NCBI GenBank assembly: GCA_900472785.1
Contig: UCJH01000074.1
Location: 1 to 42,943, forward strand
Direction of reading: 5' to 3'
From: Hyphomicrobiales bacterium
GTDB lineage: Bacteria; Pseudomonadota; Alphaproteobacteria; Rhizobiales; Rhizobiaceae
DNA: 42,943 nt
Shown: one piece after another, positions 26,666 through 33,389 of the stretch
How positions within the stretch are numbered: position 1 is the first letter of the stretch
Layout: every line of letters begins with the position of its first letter
Position numbers and translations under genes: made by a program
Notes under the pieces: model-generated
Told to the model about the DNA's origin: nothing
Database searches by the model: none
What the model saw: only the letters and a program-made list of their open reading frames with translations

Positions 26666-27571
26666 ATGCAACAGGACGCAATCATCATCGGCGGCGGTTT
26701 CGCCGGACTGTCGGCCGCCTATATTCTGGCCCGCGCACGCCGCCATGTGACGATCATCGACACGGGCACGCCGCGCAACCGCTTTGCCGCCCGCTCACAC
26801 GGCGTGCTTGGGCATGACGGCAAATCGGGCGGCGAAATCCTGTCCGAGGCGCGCGCCCAACTCCTCGCCTACCCGACCGTCACCTTTATCGACGGCGAGG
26901 TTGACTCCGCGGCAGGTGCGATCGACGATTTTCATGTCAGCATCGACGGGCACGGTACGATCGCCACCCGGAGATTGCTTCTGGCGAGCGGAATAGAAGA
27001 CCGGCTGCCGGATATTCCGGGTCTTCGGGAGCGCTGGGGCAAGACGGTTCTGCATTGCCCCTATTGCCACGGCTACGAGATCGGCGGCGGCCCGATCGGC
27101 GTTCTGGCAACGCACCCGATGTCGGCGCATCAGGCGGCAGTCGTTGCCGACTGGGGCACTGTTACGCTCTTCACCAATGGGATGCCGGAGCCGGACGAGG
27201 CAACGCTTGCCCTTCTCGAAAGGCGCGGCGTCAGCCTCCAGCCGGGCGCGGTCAGCGTCATAGAAACCGGCACCTGCGACATGCAGCGGGTACGGCTGGA
27301 AAACGGTCGAACTTTCGACGTCAAGGCGCTGTTTGTCGCTGCCGACCTGCATATTCGCGGCACGATCGCGGAAAACCTCGGCTGTGCGATGGAAGACTCG
27401 GCGGCCGGCAAGATCCTCACCACCGATGCCATCAAGGCAACCAGCATCCCCGGGGTCTATGCCGCCGGTGATATCGCCCGCGCTTTCGGCAACATCACCC
27501 TCGTATCCGCCGATGGCGTCATGGCAGGGCTCGGAATGCATCAGTCGCTGATGTTTTCAGCCCGTTCCTGA
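26666..27571 (+). CDS. Thioredoxin-reductase-like NAD(P)/FAD-dependent oxidoreductase
   Basis: The 301-residue flavoprotein has an N-terminal FAD-binding Rossmann motif (IIIGGGFAGLSAAYILARA, residues 6-24) and a redox-active Cys131-Pro-Tyr-Cys134 pair in LHCPYCHGYE, as in thioredoxin reductases. The C-terminal FAD motif is GVYAAGDIA. The usual GxGxxA NADPH motif around residue 145 is altered to GVLATHPMSAHQAA, which places it in the divergent TrxB-like group that often lies beside Rrf2 regulators. Its electron acceptor is unknown. An AAGGA box precedes the ATG at 26666. It is probably co-transcribed with and controlled by the Rrf2 protein. Confidence 0.88.
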   Translation: MQQDAIIIGGGFAGLSAAYILARARRHVTIIDTGTPRNRFAARSHGVLGHDGKSGGEILSEARAQLLAYPTVTFIDGEVDSAAGAIDDFHVSIDGHGTIATRRLLLASGIEDRLPDIPGLRERWGKTVLHCPYCHGYEIGGGPIGVLATHPMSAHQAAVVADWGTVTLFTNGMPEPDEATLALLERRGVSLQPGAVSVIETGTCDMQRVRLENGRTFDVKALFVAADLHIRGTIAENLGCAMEDSAAGKILTTDAIKATSIPGVYAAGDIARAFGNITLVSADGVMAGLGMHQSLMFSARS

Positions 27572-27583
27572 CGAAGCGGCATG

Positions 27584-27613
27584 CTTGACGGACGGCACGG
27601 GCCTGCCTTAAAA
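27584..27613 (+). promoter_or_regulatory. Promoter of the yjhX leader transcript
   Basis: CTTGAC (27584-27589) matches the rhizobial -35 consensus exactly. With a 17-nt spacer it precedes CTTAAA (27607-27612). A start near 27619 would put an 8-codon reading frame and three hairpins in the 160-nt leader before yjhX. Confidence 0.55.
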
Positions 27614-27636
27614 GCAGCCGTCCTTGTGGAGTTTTG

Positions 27637-27663
27637 ATGTTCACCTCGTCTGAGATTGCCTGA
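27637..27663 (+). CDS. Eight-codon upstream ORF in the yjhX leader (candidate leader peptide)
   Basis: ATG at 27637 is preceded by GGAG (27628-27631) at ideal spacing and encodes MFTSSEIA before a TGA at 27661-27663. The first hairpin starts one base after the stop. Good initiation signals on so short a frame suggest that its translation, not its product, matters. In E. coli, translation of a leader ORF (toiL) upstream of topAI/yjhX is reported to regulate the gene when antibiotics stall ribosomes. I see no sequence similarity that I can verify, only the same arrangement. Confidence 0.5.
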   Translation: MFTSSEIA

Positions 27664-27664
27664 G

Positions 27665-27764
27665 GGCCCTGCCCGCAAATCCTTTGCGCGCACGGGCCGG
27701 AAAACGAAGCCCTGACGTTCGACAGAACGCCAGACCCGTTTTCATGCGTTCTTTCGAACGCCAT
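27665..27764 (+). promoter_or_regulatory. Structured leader of yjhX with competing hairpins (attenuator-like)
   Basis: Three stem-loops follow the upstream ORF: an extended hairpin at 27665-27698 (outer GGCCC..GGGCC, inner CGCAAA/TTTGCG), one at 27712-27733 (CTG-A-CGTTC/GAACG-C-CAG) and one at 27744-27764 (ATGCGTTC/GAACGCCAT, UUUC loop). The arms CGTTC (27716-27720), GAACGC (27725-27730), GCGTTC (27746-27751) and GAACGC (27756-27761) can pair 1:2 and 3:4 or, alternatively, 2:3. This is the logic of a translation-controlled switch. The yjhX start itself has no strong ribosome-binding site. Confidence 0.5.
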
Positions 27765-27780
27765 TCGGATCTCAACACCC

Positions 27781-28038
27781 ATGGACATTTCACGCGAAGA
27801 ACAGCGTATCCTGCATCTCATGGCCCAGGGCGGCCGCATCGAAATCACGCGAAGCGCAGGCAAGACGATCAGTGACGCCCGTTGCTTCACCCGCGACGGC
27901 TGGGTCTCGCCCGGTTTCAATCTCGACTTGTTTCGCAAGCTGAAGCGGAAGAAGGCCATCGCCTCATCCGGCGGCAAACCGTACCGCATCACCCAGCGCG
28001 GACTGGTTCTCGTGCGCGCGGAACTGAACAACCGCTAA
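27781..28038 (+). CDS. yjhX: YjhX/TopAI family protein, putative topoisomerase I inhibitor
   Basis: The 85-residue protein matches E. coli YjhX along its length: ISREEQRILHLMAQGGRIE at the start, ARCFTRDGWVSPGFNLDLFRKLKRKK in the middle and GKPYRIT...VRAELNNR at the end (the UPF0386 family). E. coli YjhX, renamed TopAI, binds topoisomerase I and inhibits its DNA relaxing activity; its partner YjhQ is a GNAT-fold antitoxin. Inhibition of the local TopA (39783-42494) is inference from the family. A GNAT gene lies directly beyond it but on the opposite strand. The ATG at 27781 matches the family start. The leader suggests translational control. Confidence 0.88.
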   Translation: MDISREEQRILHLMAQGGRIEITRSAGKTISDARCFTRDGWVSPGFNLDLFRKLKRKKAIASSGGKPYRITQRGLVLVRAELNNR

Positions 28039-28047
28039 TCATCAACG

Positions 28048-28080
28048 CGGTCCCGGCATCACACCAGCATGCCGGGACCG
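28048..28080. repeat. Perfect 12-bp inverted repeat between convergent yjhX and GNAT genes
   Basis: CGGTCCCGGCAT (28048-28059) pairs perfectly with ATGCCGGGACCG (28069-28080) across a 9-nt loop. The right arm and loop encode the last codons of the GNAT protein (GPGMLV and stop). No T tract follows on either strand, so it may be a Rho-independent-like stem without a tail, or an mRNA 3'-end protecting hairpin for both transcripts. Confidence 0.7.
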
Positions 28081-28574
28081 TAGCCTGTCAGCTCGTCGAC
28101 CGTGAGCCGTTTCGTCAGGCCCACCGATTCCACATCCCGGTCGAGCTTCGCGGAATAGGTCGTCGACAGCCAGTTGACCGAATAGCCGTGTTTCTTGAAG
28201 AAGCCGATGGCGCGCGCGTTCTGCGCATGTGTCTTCGTCGTGGCAAAATCAAAGCCCGCGCGCACGATCTCCGCCTCCATATGCTCCAGCAGGCGCGAAC
28301 CGATCCCTGCGCCCTGAACACCGGGATCGATCCAGAGATCGGAGATCGCTCCGTCTCGATCCTCGCACGCGGCCCAGCCGACCGGCGTGCCATCGTGCTC
28401 GATGACGCTCGTCGCCGACCAGTGCGTTCTGAGGAACGAAAGAAAAGCCTGCTCGGCAACGCCGCGCATGCGCCCGACATCGGCAAGGCCAAGGACCGCC
28501 TGTTCCCATGCACGCAAACCGACGGCGCTCAAAAACGCCACCTCGGCTTCACGGGCAGTGCGGACAAATATCAT
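28059..28574 (-). CDS. GNAT N-acetyltransferase between gatA and yjhX
   Basis: The 171-residue protein has the GNAT acetyl-CoA fold: WAACEDRDGAISDLWIDPGVQGAGIGSRLLEHME with the Q-x-x-G-x-G loop near residue 90, and KTHAQNARAIGFFKKHGY near 120. The N-terminal FVRTARE motif matches the GNAT protein after gatB. It lies 63 bp downstream of gatA on the same strand. Because E. coli YjhQ, the antitoxin of YjhX, is also a GNAT protein, this could be its functional counterpart, but the convergent orientation differs from the E. coli operon and I cannot confirm orthology. An ordinary acetyltransferase is the simpler view. Confidence 0.82.
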   Translation of the reverse strand: MIFVRTAREAEVAFLSAVGLRAWEQAVLGLADVGRMRGVAEQAFLSFLRTHWSATSVIEHDGTPVGWAACEDRDGAISDLWIDPGVQGAGIGSRLLEHMEAEIVRAGFDFATTKTHAQNARAIGFFKKHGYSVNWLSTTYSAKLDRDVESVGLTKRLTVDELTGYGPGMLV

Positions 28575-28637
28575 GCAGCGGAACCCCTTCCGCTGCAGTT
28601 AAACACCAGAATCACCGCTTGACCAGCGGTGCCGGAA

Positions 28638-30119
28638 CTACCACCACTTGGTAGGCGTGAAGCGGCCGGCCGCCTGCTCGATGACATGAGCCGTCTTGAA
28701 GAGGGTTTCCTCCTCGAAGGGCTTGCCGATCAGCTGAAGACCAAGCGGCAGGCCCTTGTGGTCGAGGCCGGCCGGGACTGAGAGGCCGGGCAGCCCGGCC
28801 ATGTTGACCGTCACCGTGAAGATGTCGTTCAGGTACATCTTGACCGGATCCGATGACAGATCCTCGTCGGCGATACCGAAGGCGGAGGATGGCGTGGCCG
28901 GCGTCAGGATCGCATCGACACCCGCATGGAAGGCCAGTTCGAAATCACGCTTGATCAGCGTGCGCACCTTCTGGGCCTGCAGGTAGTAAGCGTCGTAATA
29001 ACCGGCGGAGAGCACATAGGTGCCGATCATGATGCGGCGCTTGACCTCTGTGCCGAAACCGGCCGCGCGGGTCTTCTCGTACATGTCGGCAATATCCTTG
29101 CCGTCGACGCGCAGGCCGTAACGCACACCGTCATAGCGGGCAAGGTTGGACGAGGCTTCGGCGGGTGCGACGATATAATAGGCCGGCAGCGCATATTTCG
29201 TGTGCGGCAGGCTGATATCGACGATCTCGGCGCCCGCGTCTTTCAGCCAAGCGATGCCCTGTTGCCAAAGCGTTTCGATTTCTTCAGGCATGCCGTCGAC
29301 GCGGTATTCCTTGGGAATGCCGATCTTCATGCCCTTCAGCGACTGACCGAGCGACTTTTCATAATCAGGCACCGGCAGATCGACCGAGGTGGTGTCCTTC
29401 GCATCGACGCTGGCCATCGATTTCAGCAGGATCGCCGCGTCGCGCACGTCGCGGGCGATCGGGCCGGCCTGGTCGAGCGACGAGGCAAAGGCGACGATGC
29501 CCCAGCGCGAGCAGCGGCCATAGGTCGGCTTGATCCCGACGGTGCCGGTAAAGGCTGCCGGCTGGCGGATCGAGCCGCCGGTATCGGTGGCGGTCGCGCC
29601 AGCGCACAGGAACGCCGCAACGGCTGCGGCCGAGCCGCCGGACGAGCCACCCGGAACGAGATCGAGGTTGGACCCATTGGCACGCCAGGGGTTCTTCACC
29701 GGACCGTAATAGGATGACTCGTTCGACGATCCCATGGCGAATTCGTCCATGTTCAACTTGCCGAGCATGACGGCGCCGTCGTTCCAGAGGTTCTGGGTGA
29801 CGGTCGATTCATAACGCGGCAGGAAGCCGTCGAGAATATGGCTGCAGGCCTGCGTATGGATGCCTTCCGTACCGAACAGATCCTTGATGCCAAGCGGAAT
29901 GCCTTCGAGATCGCCGGCCTTGCCGGCCGCAATCCGCTCGTCCGATGCCTTCGCCATCGACAGCGCCTTGTCCGGCGTCACCGTAACATAAGCATTCAGC
30001 GCGCCGTTCGCGGCATCGATCGCTCCGAGATAGGCCTGCGTCAGTTCGACGGCAGTGATCTCCTTGGCGGCGAGCTTGGTGCGGGCTTCGGCGATGGTCA
30101 GGCGTGTCAGGTCGGTCAT
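28638..30119 (-). CDS. gatA: Aspartyl/glutamyl-tRNA(Asn/Gln) amidotransferase subunit A
   Basis: The 493-residue amidase releases ammonia from glutamine for the GatB transamidation step. The amidase-signature Ser-cis-Ser-Lys triad is visible: Lys79 (LGIKDLFG), Ser159 ([10 protein letters not shown]) and nucleophile Ser183 ([10 protein letters not shown]). The conserved [10 protein letters not shown] and ASSLDQAGP segments follow, and the length is normal. It is preceded by gatC with a 61-bp gap and followed by a GNAT gene. The organism therefore makes Gln-tRNA(Gln) and/or Asn-tRNA(Asn) by the indirect route, as is usual in alphaproteobacteria. Confidence 0.97.
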   Translation of the reverse strand: MTDLTRLTIAEARTKLAAKEITAVELTQAYLGAIDAANGALNAYVTVTPDKALSMAKASDERIAAGKAGDLEGIPLGIKDLFGTEGIHTQACSHILDGFLPRYESTVTQNLWNDGAVMLGKLNMDEFAMGSSNESSYYGPVKNPWRANGSNLDLVPGGSSGGSAAAVAAFLCAGATATDTGGSIRQPAAFTGTVGIKPTYGRCSRWGIVAFASSLDQAGPIARDVRDAAILLKSMASVDAKDTTSVDLPVPDYEKSLGQSLKGMKIGIPKEYRVDGMPEEIETLWQQGIAWLKDAGAEIVDISLPHTKYALPAYYIVAPAEASSNLARYDGVRYGLRVDGKDIADMYEKTRAAGFGTEVKRRIMIGTYVLSAGYYDAYYLQAQKVRTLIKRDFELAFHAGVDAILTPATPSSAFGIADEDLSSDPVKMYLNDIFTVTVNMAGLPGLSVPAGLDHKGLPLGLQLIGKPFEEETLFKTAHVIEQAAGRFTPTKWW

Positions 30120-30180
30120 GACGGAAAGCGGCTTTCAAAATTCGGTGGCGTACAGGCGCGGCAGGTATTGCGTGGTCCGA

Positions 30181-30468
30181 TTATTCGACGACCTTCGGCA
30201 CCAGGAAGAAATTGCGGTCCGAATTCGGGGCATTGGCGACGACGTCATCGGCTTTGTCGCCATCGGTAACCGCATCCACCCGCTTCTTCATCGCCATCGG
30301 CGTCACCGAGGTCATCGGCTCGACACCGGTAACATCGACCTCTGACAGCTGCTCGACAAAGCCGAGAATGCCGTTGAGTTCGCCGGTCATCCGCTGCGCC
30401 TCTTCCTCGGTCACGGCGATGCGGGCAAGGCGCGCGACGCGCTTCACGGTGGCTAGATCGACTGACAT
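30181..30468 (-). CDS. gatC: Aspartyl/glutamyl-tRNA(Asn/Gln) amidotransferase subunit C
   Basis: The 95-residue subunit wraps around GatA and stabilises the GatCAB complex. The family pattern is clear: [53 protein letters not shown], a helical N-terminal half, then the extended C-terminal [27 protein letters not shown] tail. It is the first gene of gatC-gatA on the minus strand, with a promoter-like element 30 nt upstream of its start. Confidence 0.96.
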   Translation of the reverse strand: MSVDLATVKRVARLARIAVTEEEAQRMTGELNGILGFVEQLSEVDVTGVEPMTSVTPMAMKKRVDAVTDGDKADDVVANAPNSDRNFFLVPKVVE

Positions 30469-30497
30469 GGTCTTCTCCGGTCATAAAACTTCCCCCG

Positions 30498-30526
30498 CTA
30501 TAATGGCCGGAACGCGGCCACGCAAC
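30498..30526 (-). promoter_or_regulatory. Candidate gatC promoter
   Basis: On the minus strand GTTGCG (30521-30526), a 17-nt spacer and TTATAG (30498-30503) lie 30 nt upstream of the gatC ATG. The spacer is itself palindromic (GGCCGcgttCCGGCC type). Confidence 0.45.
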
Positions 30527-30548
30527 GGGGGAATGTCGTTTGCGGGCT

Positions 30549-31253
30549 TCAGAGCGTGAGGAGATCCGCGACCGCCGGTGCTTCCACCTTCGTCTTTGAG
30601 CCTTCCATTCCGGCAACAAACAGATCGGGCGTCTGGTCGATGATGCCGAAGGAACCGTAGTGGCAGGGGATGACGGTGTCGAACTTGAAGTAGCGCTGGC
30701 AGGCAAGCGCTGCGACGGCACCGCCCATGGTGAAGCGGTCGCCGATCGGCACGAGGCCGATTTCCGGCTGATGCAGTTCCTGGATCAGTGCCATGTCGGA
30801 GAAAATGTCGGTATCGCCCATATGATACAGTGTCGGCTCGTCGTCGAAATGCAGCACGAGGCCGTTTGCGTTGCCCAGCGCGTGCGAGACGCCATCCTCG
30901 GTGATCTGCGCGGAGGAATGCAGCGCATTGACGAAGGTCGAGGAAAAGCCGCGAAGATGAATCGTACCGCCGGTATTGCCCATCTCGAGCGCCTTGACCC
31001 CCTTGGAGCCAAGCCAGGCGGCGAGGTCCGCATTGGCGACCACGGTTGCGCCGGTCTCGTTGGCAAGCGCGATCGTGTCGCCGACATGGTCGCCATGGCC
31101 GTGGGTGAGAAGAATATGCGTCAACCCTGCAGCTGCATCCTTGCGTGTATCCTCCCGGAACGCGGGATTGCCGGTGAAAAACGGGTCGATCAGGATTTTG
31201 GCCTTTGCCGTCTCGATGTGAAAGGCTGAATGGCCGAGCCATTTGATTTTCAT
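30549..31253 (-). CDS. UPF0173 metal-dependent hydrolase (metallo-beta-lactamase fold)
   Basis: The 234-residue protein matches the UPF0173/YtkL family. [15 protein letters not shown] opens the fold, and the metal site is His51-x-His53-x-Asp55-His56 ([12 protein letters not shown]), with further ligands in YHMGDTDIF near 142 and PCHYGSF near 196. The metal centre is complete, so it should be an active hydrolase; its substrate is unknown. An AGGAG box sits 8 nt upstream of the ATG. It lies 80 bp upstream of gatC on the same strand and is divergent from ruvX. Confidence 0.9.
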   Translation of the reverse strand: MKIKWLGHSAFHIETAKAKILIDPFFTGNPAFREDTRKDAAAGLTHILLTHGHGDHVGDTIALANETGATVVANADLAAWLGSKGVKALEMGNTGGTIHLRGFSSTFVNALHSSAQITEDGVSHALGNANGLVLHFDDEPTLYHMGDTDIFSDMALIQELHQPEIGLVPIGDRFTMGGAVAALACQRYFKFDTVIPCHYGSFGIIDQTPDLFVAGMEGSKTKVEAPAVADLLTL

Positions 31254-31350
31254 GGAATTGCTCCTGATGTTGCGGGTGTGGGGTGATTTATCCGTTTCGG
31301 CAGCATATGGAATTGCGTCTAATCCAGAAAAGACCGAATCGGCAAATCAC

Positions 31351-31845
31351 ATGGCTGTTGTCTCCATCGAAGAACTCGCCGCAACCCTTGAACGCGGACA
31401 GGCGATTGCCGGGCTCGACCTCGGCACCAAGACGATCGGCATTTCCGTGTCCGATCTCGGTCGCCGGTTCGCGACACCTCGCGATGTGATCCGCCGAGTG
31501 AAGTTCGGCCTCGATGCGCAGGCCTTGCTGGCCATGGCCGACAAGGAAAAGGTCGTGGCCTTCATTATCGGCCTGCCGATCAACATGGATGGCAGTGAGG
31601 GACCGCGGGCGCAGGCGACACGCGCCTTCGTCCGCAACATGAGTGAAAAAACGGACATTCCCTTCGTCTATTGGGACGAAAGACTATCGACGGTCGCCGC
31701 CGAACGGGTGCTGATCGAAATGGATGTCTCACGCAAGAAGCGGGCCGACCGGATCGATTCGGCGGCCGCTTCCTTCATCCTTCAGGGCGCGCTGGACAGG
31801 CTGCTGTCCTTGGCGAATGCGGCACCGCCCGCCTCCGCCGACTGA
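31351..31845 (+). CDS. ruvX: Holliday junction resolvase-like nuclease RuvX (YqgF)
   Basis: The 164-residue protein has the RNase H-like YqgF fold. [25 protein letters not shown] contains the first catalytic Asp near residue 20, [26 protein letters not shown] follows, and [15 protein letters not shown] carries the second acidic motif. [21 protein letters not shown] includes the last Asp. YqgF proteins process the 5' end of 16S rRNA precursor and/or resolve branched DNA. The ATG at 31351 matches the family start. Its 3' end overlaps the convergent small membrane gene by 64 bp. In many alphaproteobacteria it is near gatC and pyrB, as here. Confidence 0.94.
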   Translation: MAVVSIEELAATLERGQAIAGLDLGTKTIGISVSDLGRRFATPRDVIRRVKFGLDAQALLAMADKEKVVAFIIGLPINMDGSEGPRAQATRAFVRNMSEKTDIPFVYWDERLSTVAAERVLIEMDVSRKKRADRIDSAAASFILQGALDRLLSLANAAPPASAD

Positions 31846-32126
31846 GCGGCCGGGAAGCGGTTGCGATACCAGGCCGCGATCTGGCGGCGCTTGCGGTAGG
31901 CGATGATGGCAAAGACGATCAGGCTGTCGAAGGCAATGGCGCGGGCGACAAGCGGCGGGATGGTTTCCGGCGGAATGCCCAGGACATGCCCGTAGACCGC
32001 GAACACCAGGTCATGTGCCTGCCGGGTCAGCATGAAAATGCCGAAGCTCATGTCGTAGTAGGACAGGCCGTACCAGCTGGTCAGCAGGATCACCGGGCAG
32101 GCCCACAGGATCAGAAACCACTTCAT
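31782..32126 (-). CDS. Small membrane protein (possibly DUF6105 family)
   Basis: The 114-residue protein has a first membrane helix ([27 protein letters not shown]), a short amphipathic part ([36 protein letters not shown]) and a second helix ([14 protein letters not shown]) followed by a polar tail. The [12 protein letters not shown]...[19 protein letters not shown] start is conserved in rhizobia as I recall, probably as DUF6105, but this is from memory. It is translationally coupled (ATGA) to the small gene upstream, and its last 64 bp overlap the end of ruvX on the other strand. Confidence 0.75.
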   Translation of the reverse strand: MKWFLILWACPVILLTSWYGLSYYDMSFGIFMLTRQAHDLVFAVYGHVLGIPPETIPPLVARAIAFDSLIVFAIIAYRKRRQIAAWYRNRFPAAQSAEAGGAAFAKDSSLSSAP

Positions 32127-32278
32127 GCGGCGCTCCCCTCTTGCGACAGGCGGCCGATCAGATGAAACGCCGTCCAGTCGAGCGCCATCGCTGCAACCAG
32201 CACCACGGCGGGTATCGCGATGTCGAGCGGCAGCCCGGCAAAAAACATCATCATGATCATCATCAAGCCAGCTCTCAT
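32123..32278 (-). CDS. 51-residue membrane protein overlapping the next gene (ATGA)
   Basis: An ATG at 32278 starts a 51-codon frame encoding MRAGLMMIMMMFFAGLPLD, a hydrophobic stretch rich in Met, then IAIPAVVLVAAMALDWTAFH and a polar end. Its TGA stop (32123-32125) overlaps the ATG of the 114-residue gene in the arrangement ATGA, which signals translational coupling. Two hydrophobic segments suggest a small inner-membrane protein. Function unknown. The overlap and protein-like composition are the only evidence. Confidence 0.55.
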   Translation of the reverse strand: MRAGLMMIMMMFFAGLPLDIAIPAVVLVAAMALDWTAFHLIGRLSQEGSAA

Positions 32279-32453
32279 CGAACCGCTCCATTCCGCATGC
32301 CGTTAAACCAATATTTACCATCCCATCTTGCGCGTTAACCCTGAGGGCGCAACGTAAACCATTTGTTAAGGTTAATTTTCACGAAGTCAGCAAGGGTTGC
32401 CGCGGCCGGTGTCAGGGGCTAACGGTGGAGACCCGCCTCGCCTGAGTTCCTGC

Positions 32454-33389
32454 ATGACCATCATCTTCGAAAGCATCCTGCCGATCTTCCTGCTGGTCCT
32501 CCTGGGCGTCTGGCTGAAACGATCGCCGTTGATCGATCTCACGCTTTGGGAAGGCCTGGAGCAACTCGGCTATTTCGTCCTGTTTCCCGCCCTGCTCTTC
32601 TCGACGCTGGCAACCGCCGACTTTTCCGGCATGAAGGCCGATGCGACCGCCATCGCCACGATCGGCAGCATCACGCTGATGTCGGCCTGCCTTCTGGCGC
32701 TGTGGCCGTTGCTGCGCAAACAACAGGTTTCGGCTTCGGCCTTTACCTCGGTCTTTCAGACGGCCACGCGCTGGAACGGCTTCATGGCACTGGCCATCGC
32801 CCAGAAACTCTACGGCCCGATCGGGCTCAGCCTGACGGCATTGGTGATGACCTTGGTCATCATTCCCATCAATCTCTACAATGTCGGCGTACTCGTCTGG
32901 TTCGGCGGCGGATCGAGGGGATTGAGATTCTTTGTTTTCAAGATCGCCACCAACCCGCTGATTGTTGCATCCGTCCTTGGCATTCTGCTCAACCTGTTCG
33001 GCATAAGGGTCTACGGCCCGGTGCTGAGCGCCATTGAAATGCTGGCGAGCGCTTCGCTCAGCCTCGGCCTGGTCATGGTCGGTGCGGGCCTCAAGGTCTC
33101 CGATGCGCTCAAGCCCAGCCTTGTCGCGATCTTCGCCGTGTTCCTGAAACTCGTCATGATGCCGGTCTTCATGGTCGCCGCCAGCTATCTGCTCGGCATT
33201 CGTGGCGACGCATTGCTGGTTATCGCACTCGGCGCCAGCGTGCCGACCGCCATGAACGGCTATCTGCTCGCCAAGCAGATGGGCGGCGATGCGCCGCTCT
33301 ATGCCGCTGTTGCGACGGTACAGACAGTGGTGTCGTTCTTTACGATCCCGCTGGTCCTGACCGTCACCGGCTATATCGCCGCCGGATAG
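32454..33389 (+). CDS. AEC (auxin efflux carrier) family transporter
   Basis: The 311-residue protein has about ten hydrophobic segments arranged as two inverted five-helix repeats, typical of the AEC family (Mem_trans). FESILPIFLLVLLGVWLKR opens the first repeat, and QTATRWNGFMALAIAQ is the central conserved part. SLSLGLVMVGAGLKVSDAL and ALGASVPTAMNGYLLAKQMGGD mark the second repeat. The family exports organic anions such as malate; the substrate here is unknown. The ATG at 32454 begins directly at the first helix. Its end overlaps the convergent acyl-CoA dehydrogenase-like gene by 19 bp. Confidence 0.88.
   Translation: MTIIFESILPIFLLVLLGVWLKRSPLIDLTLWEGLEQLGYFVLFPALLFSTLATADFSGMKADATAIATIGSITLMSACLLALWPLLRKQQVSASAFTSVFQTATRWNGFMALAIAQKLYGPIGLSLTALVMTLVIIPINLYNVGVLVWFGGGSRGLRFFVFKIATNPLIVASVLGILLNLFGIRVYGPVLSAIEMLASASLSLGLVMVGAGLKVSDALKPSLVAIFAVFLKLVMMPVFMVAASYLLGIRGDALLVIALGASVPTAMNGYLLAKQMGGDAPLYAAVATVQTVVSFFTIPLVLTVTGYIAAG

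Noticed and set aside
27684-27875. Open frame overlapping the yjhX leader and start in another frame
   Set aside because: It crosses the hairpins and yjhX out of frame and has no ribosome-binding site; yjhX itself matches its family from 27781.
28059-28574. Firm call of the GNAT protein as YjhQ antitoxin
   Set aside because: Orientation and N-terminal similarity to the other GNAT protein argue for an ordinary acetyltransferase; the idea is kept only as a finding to test.
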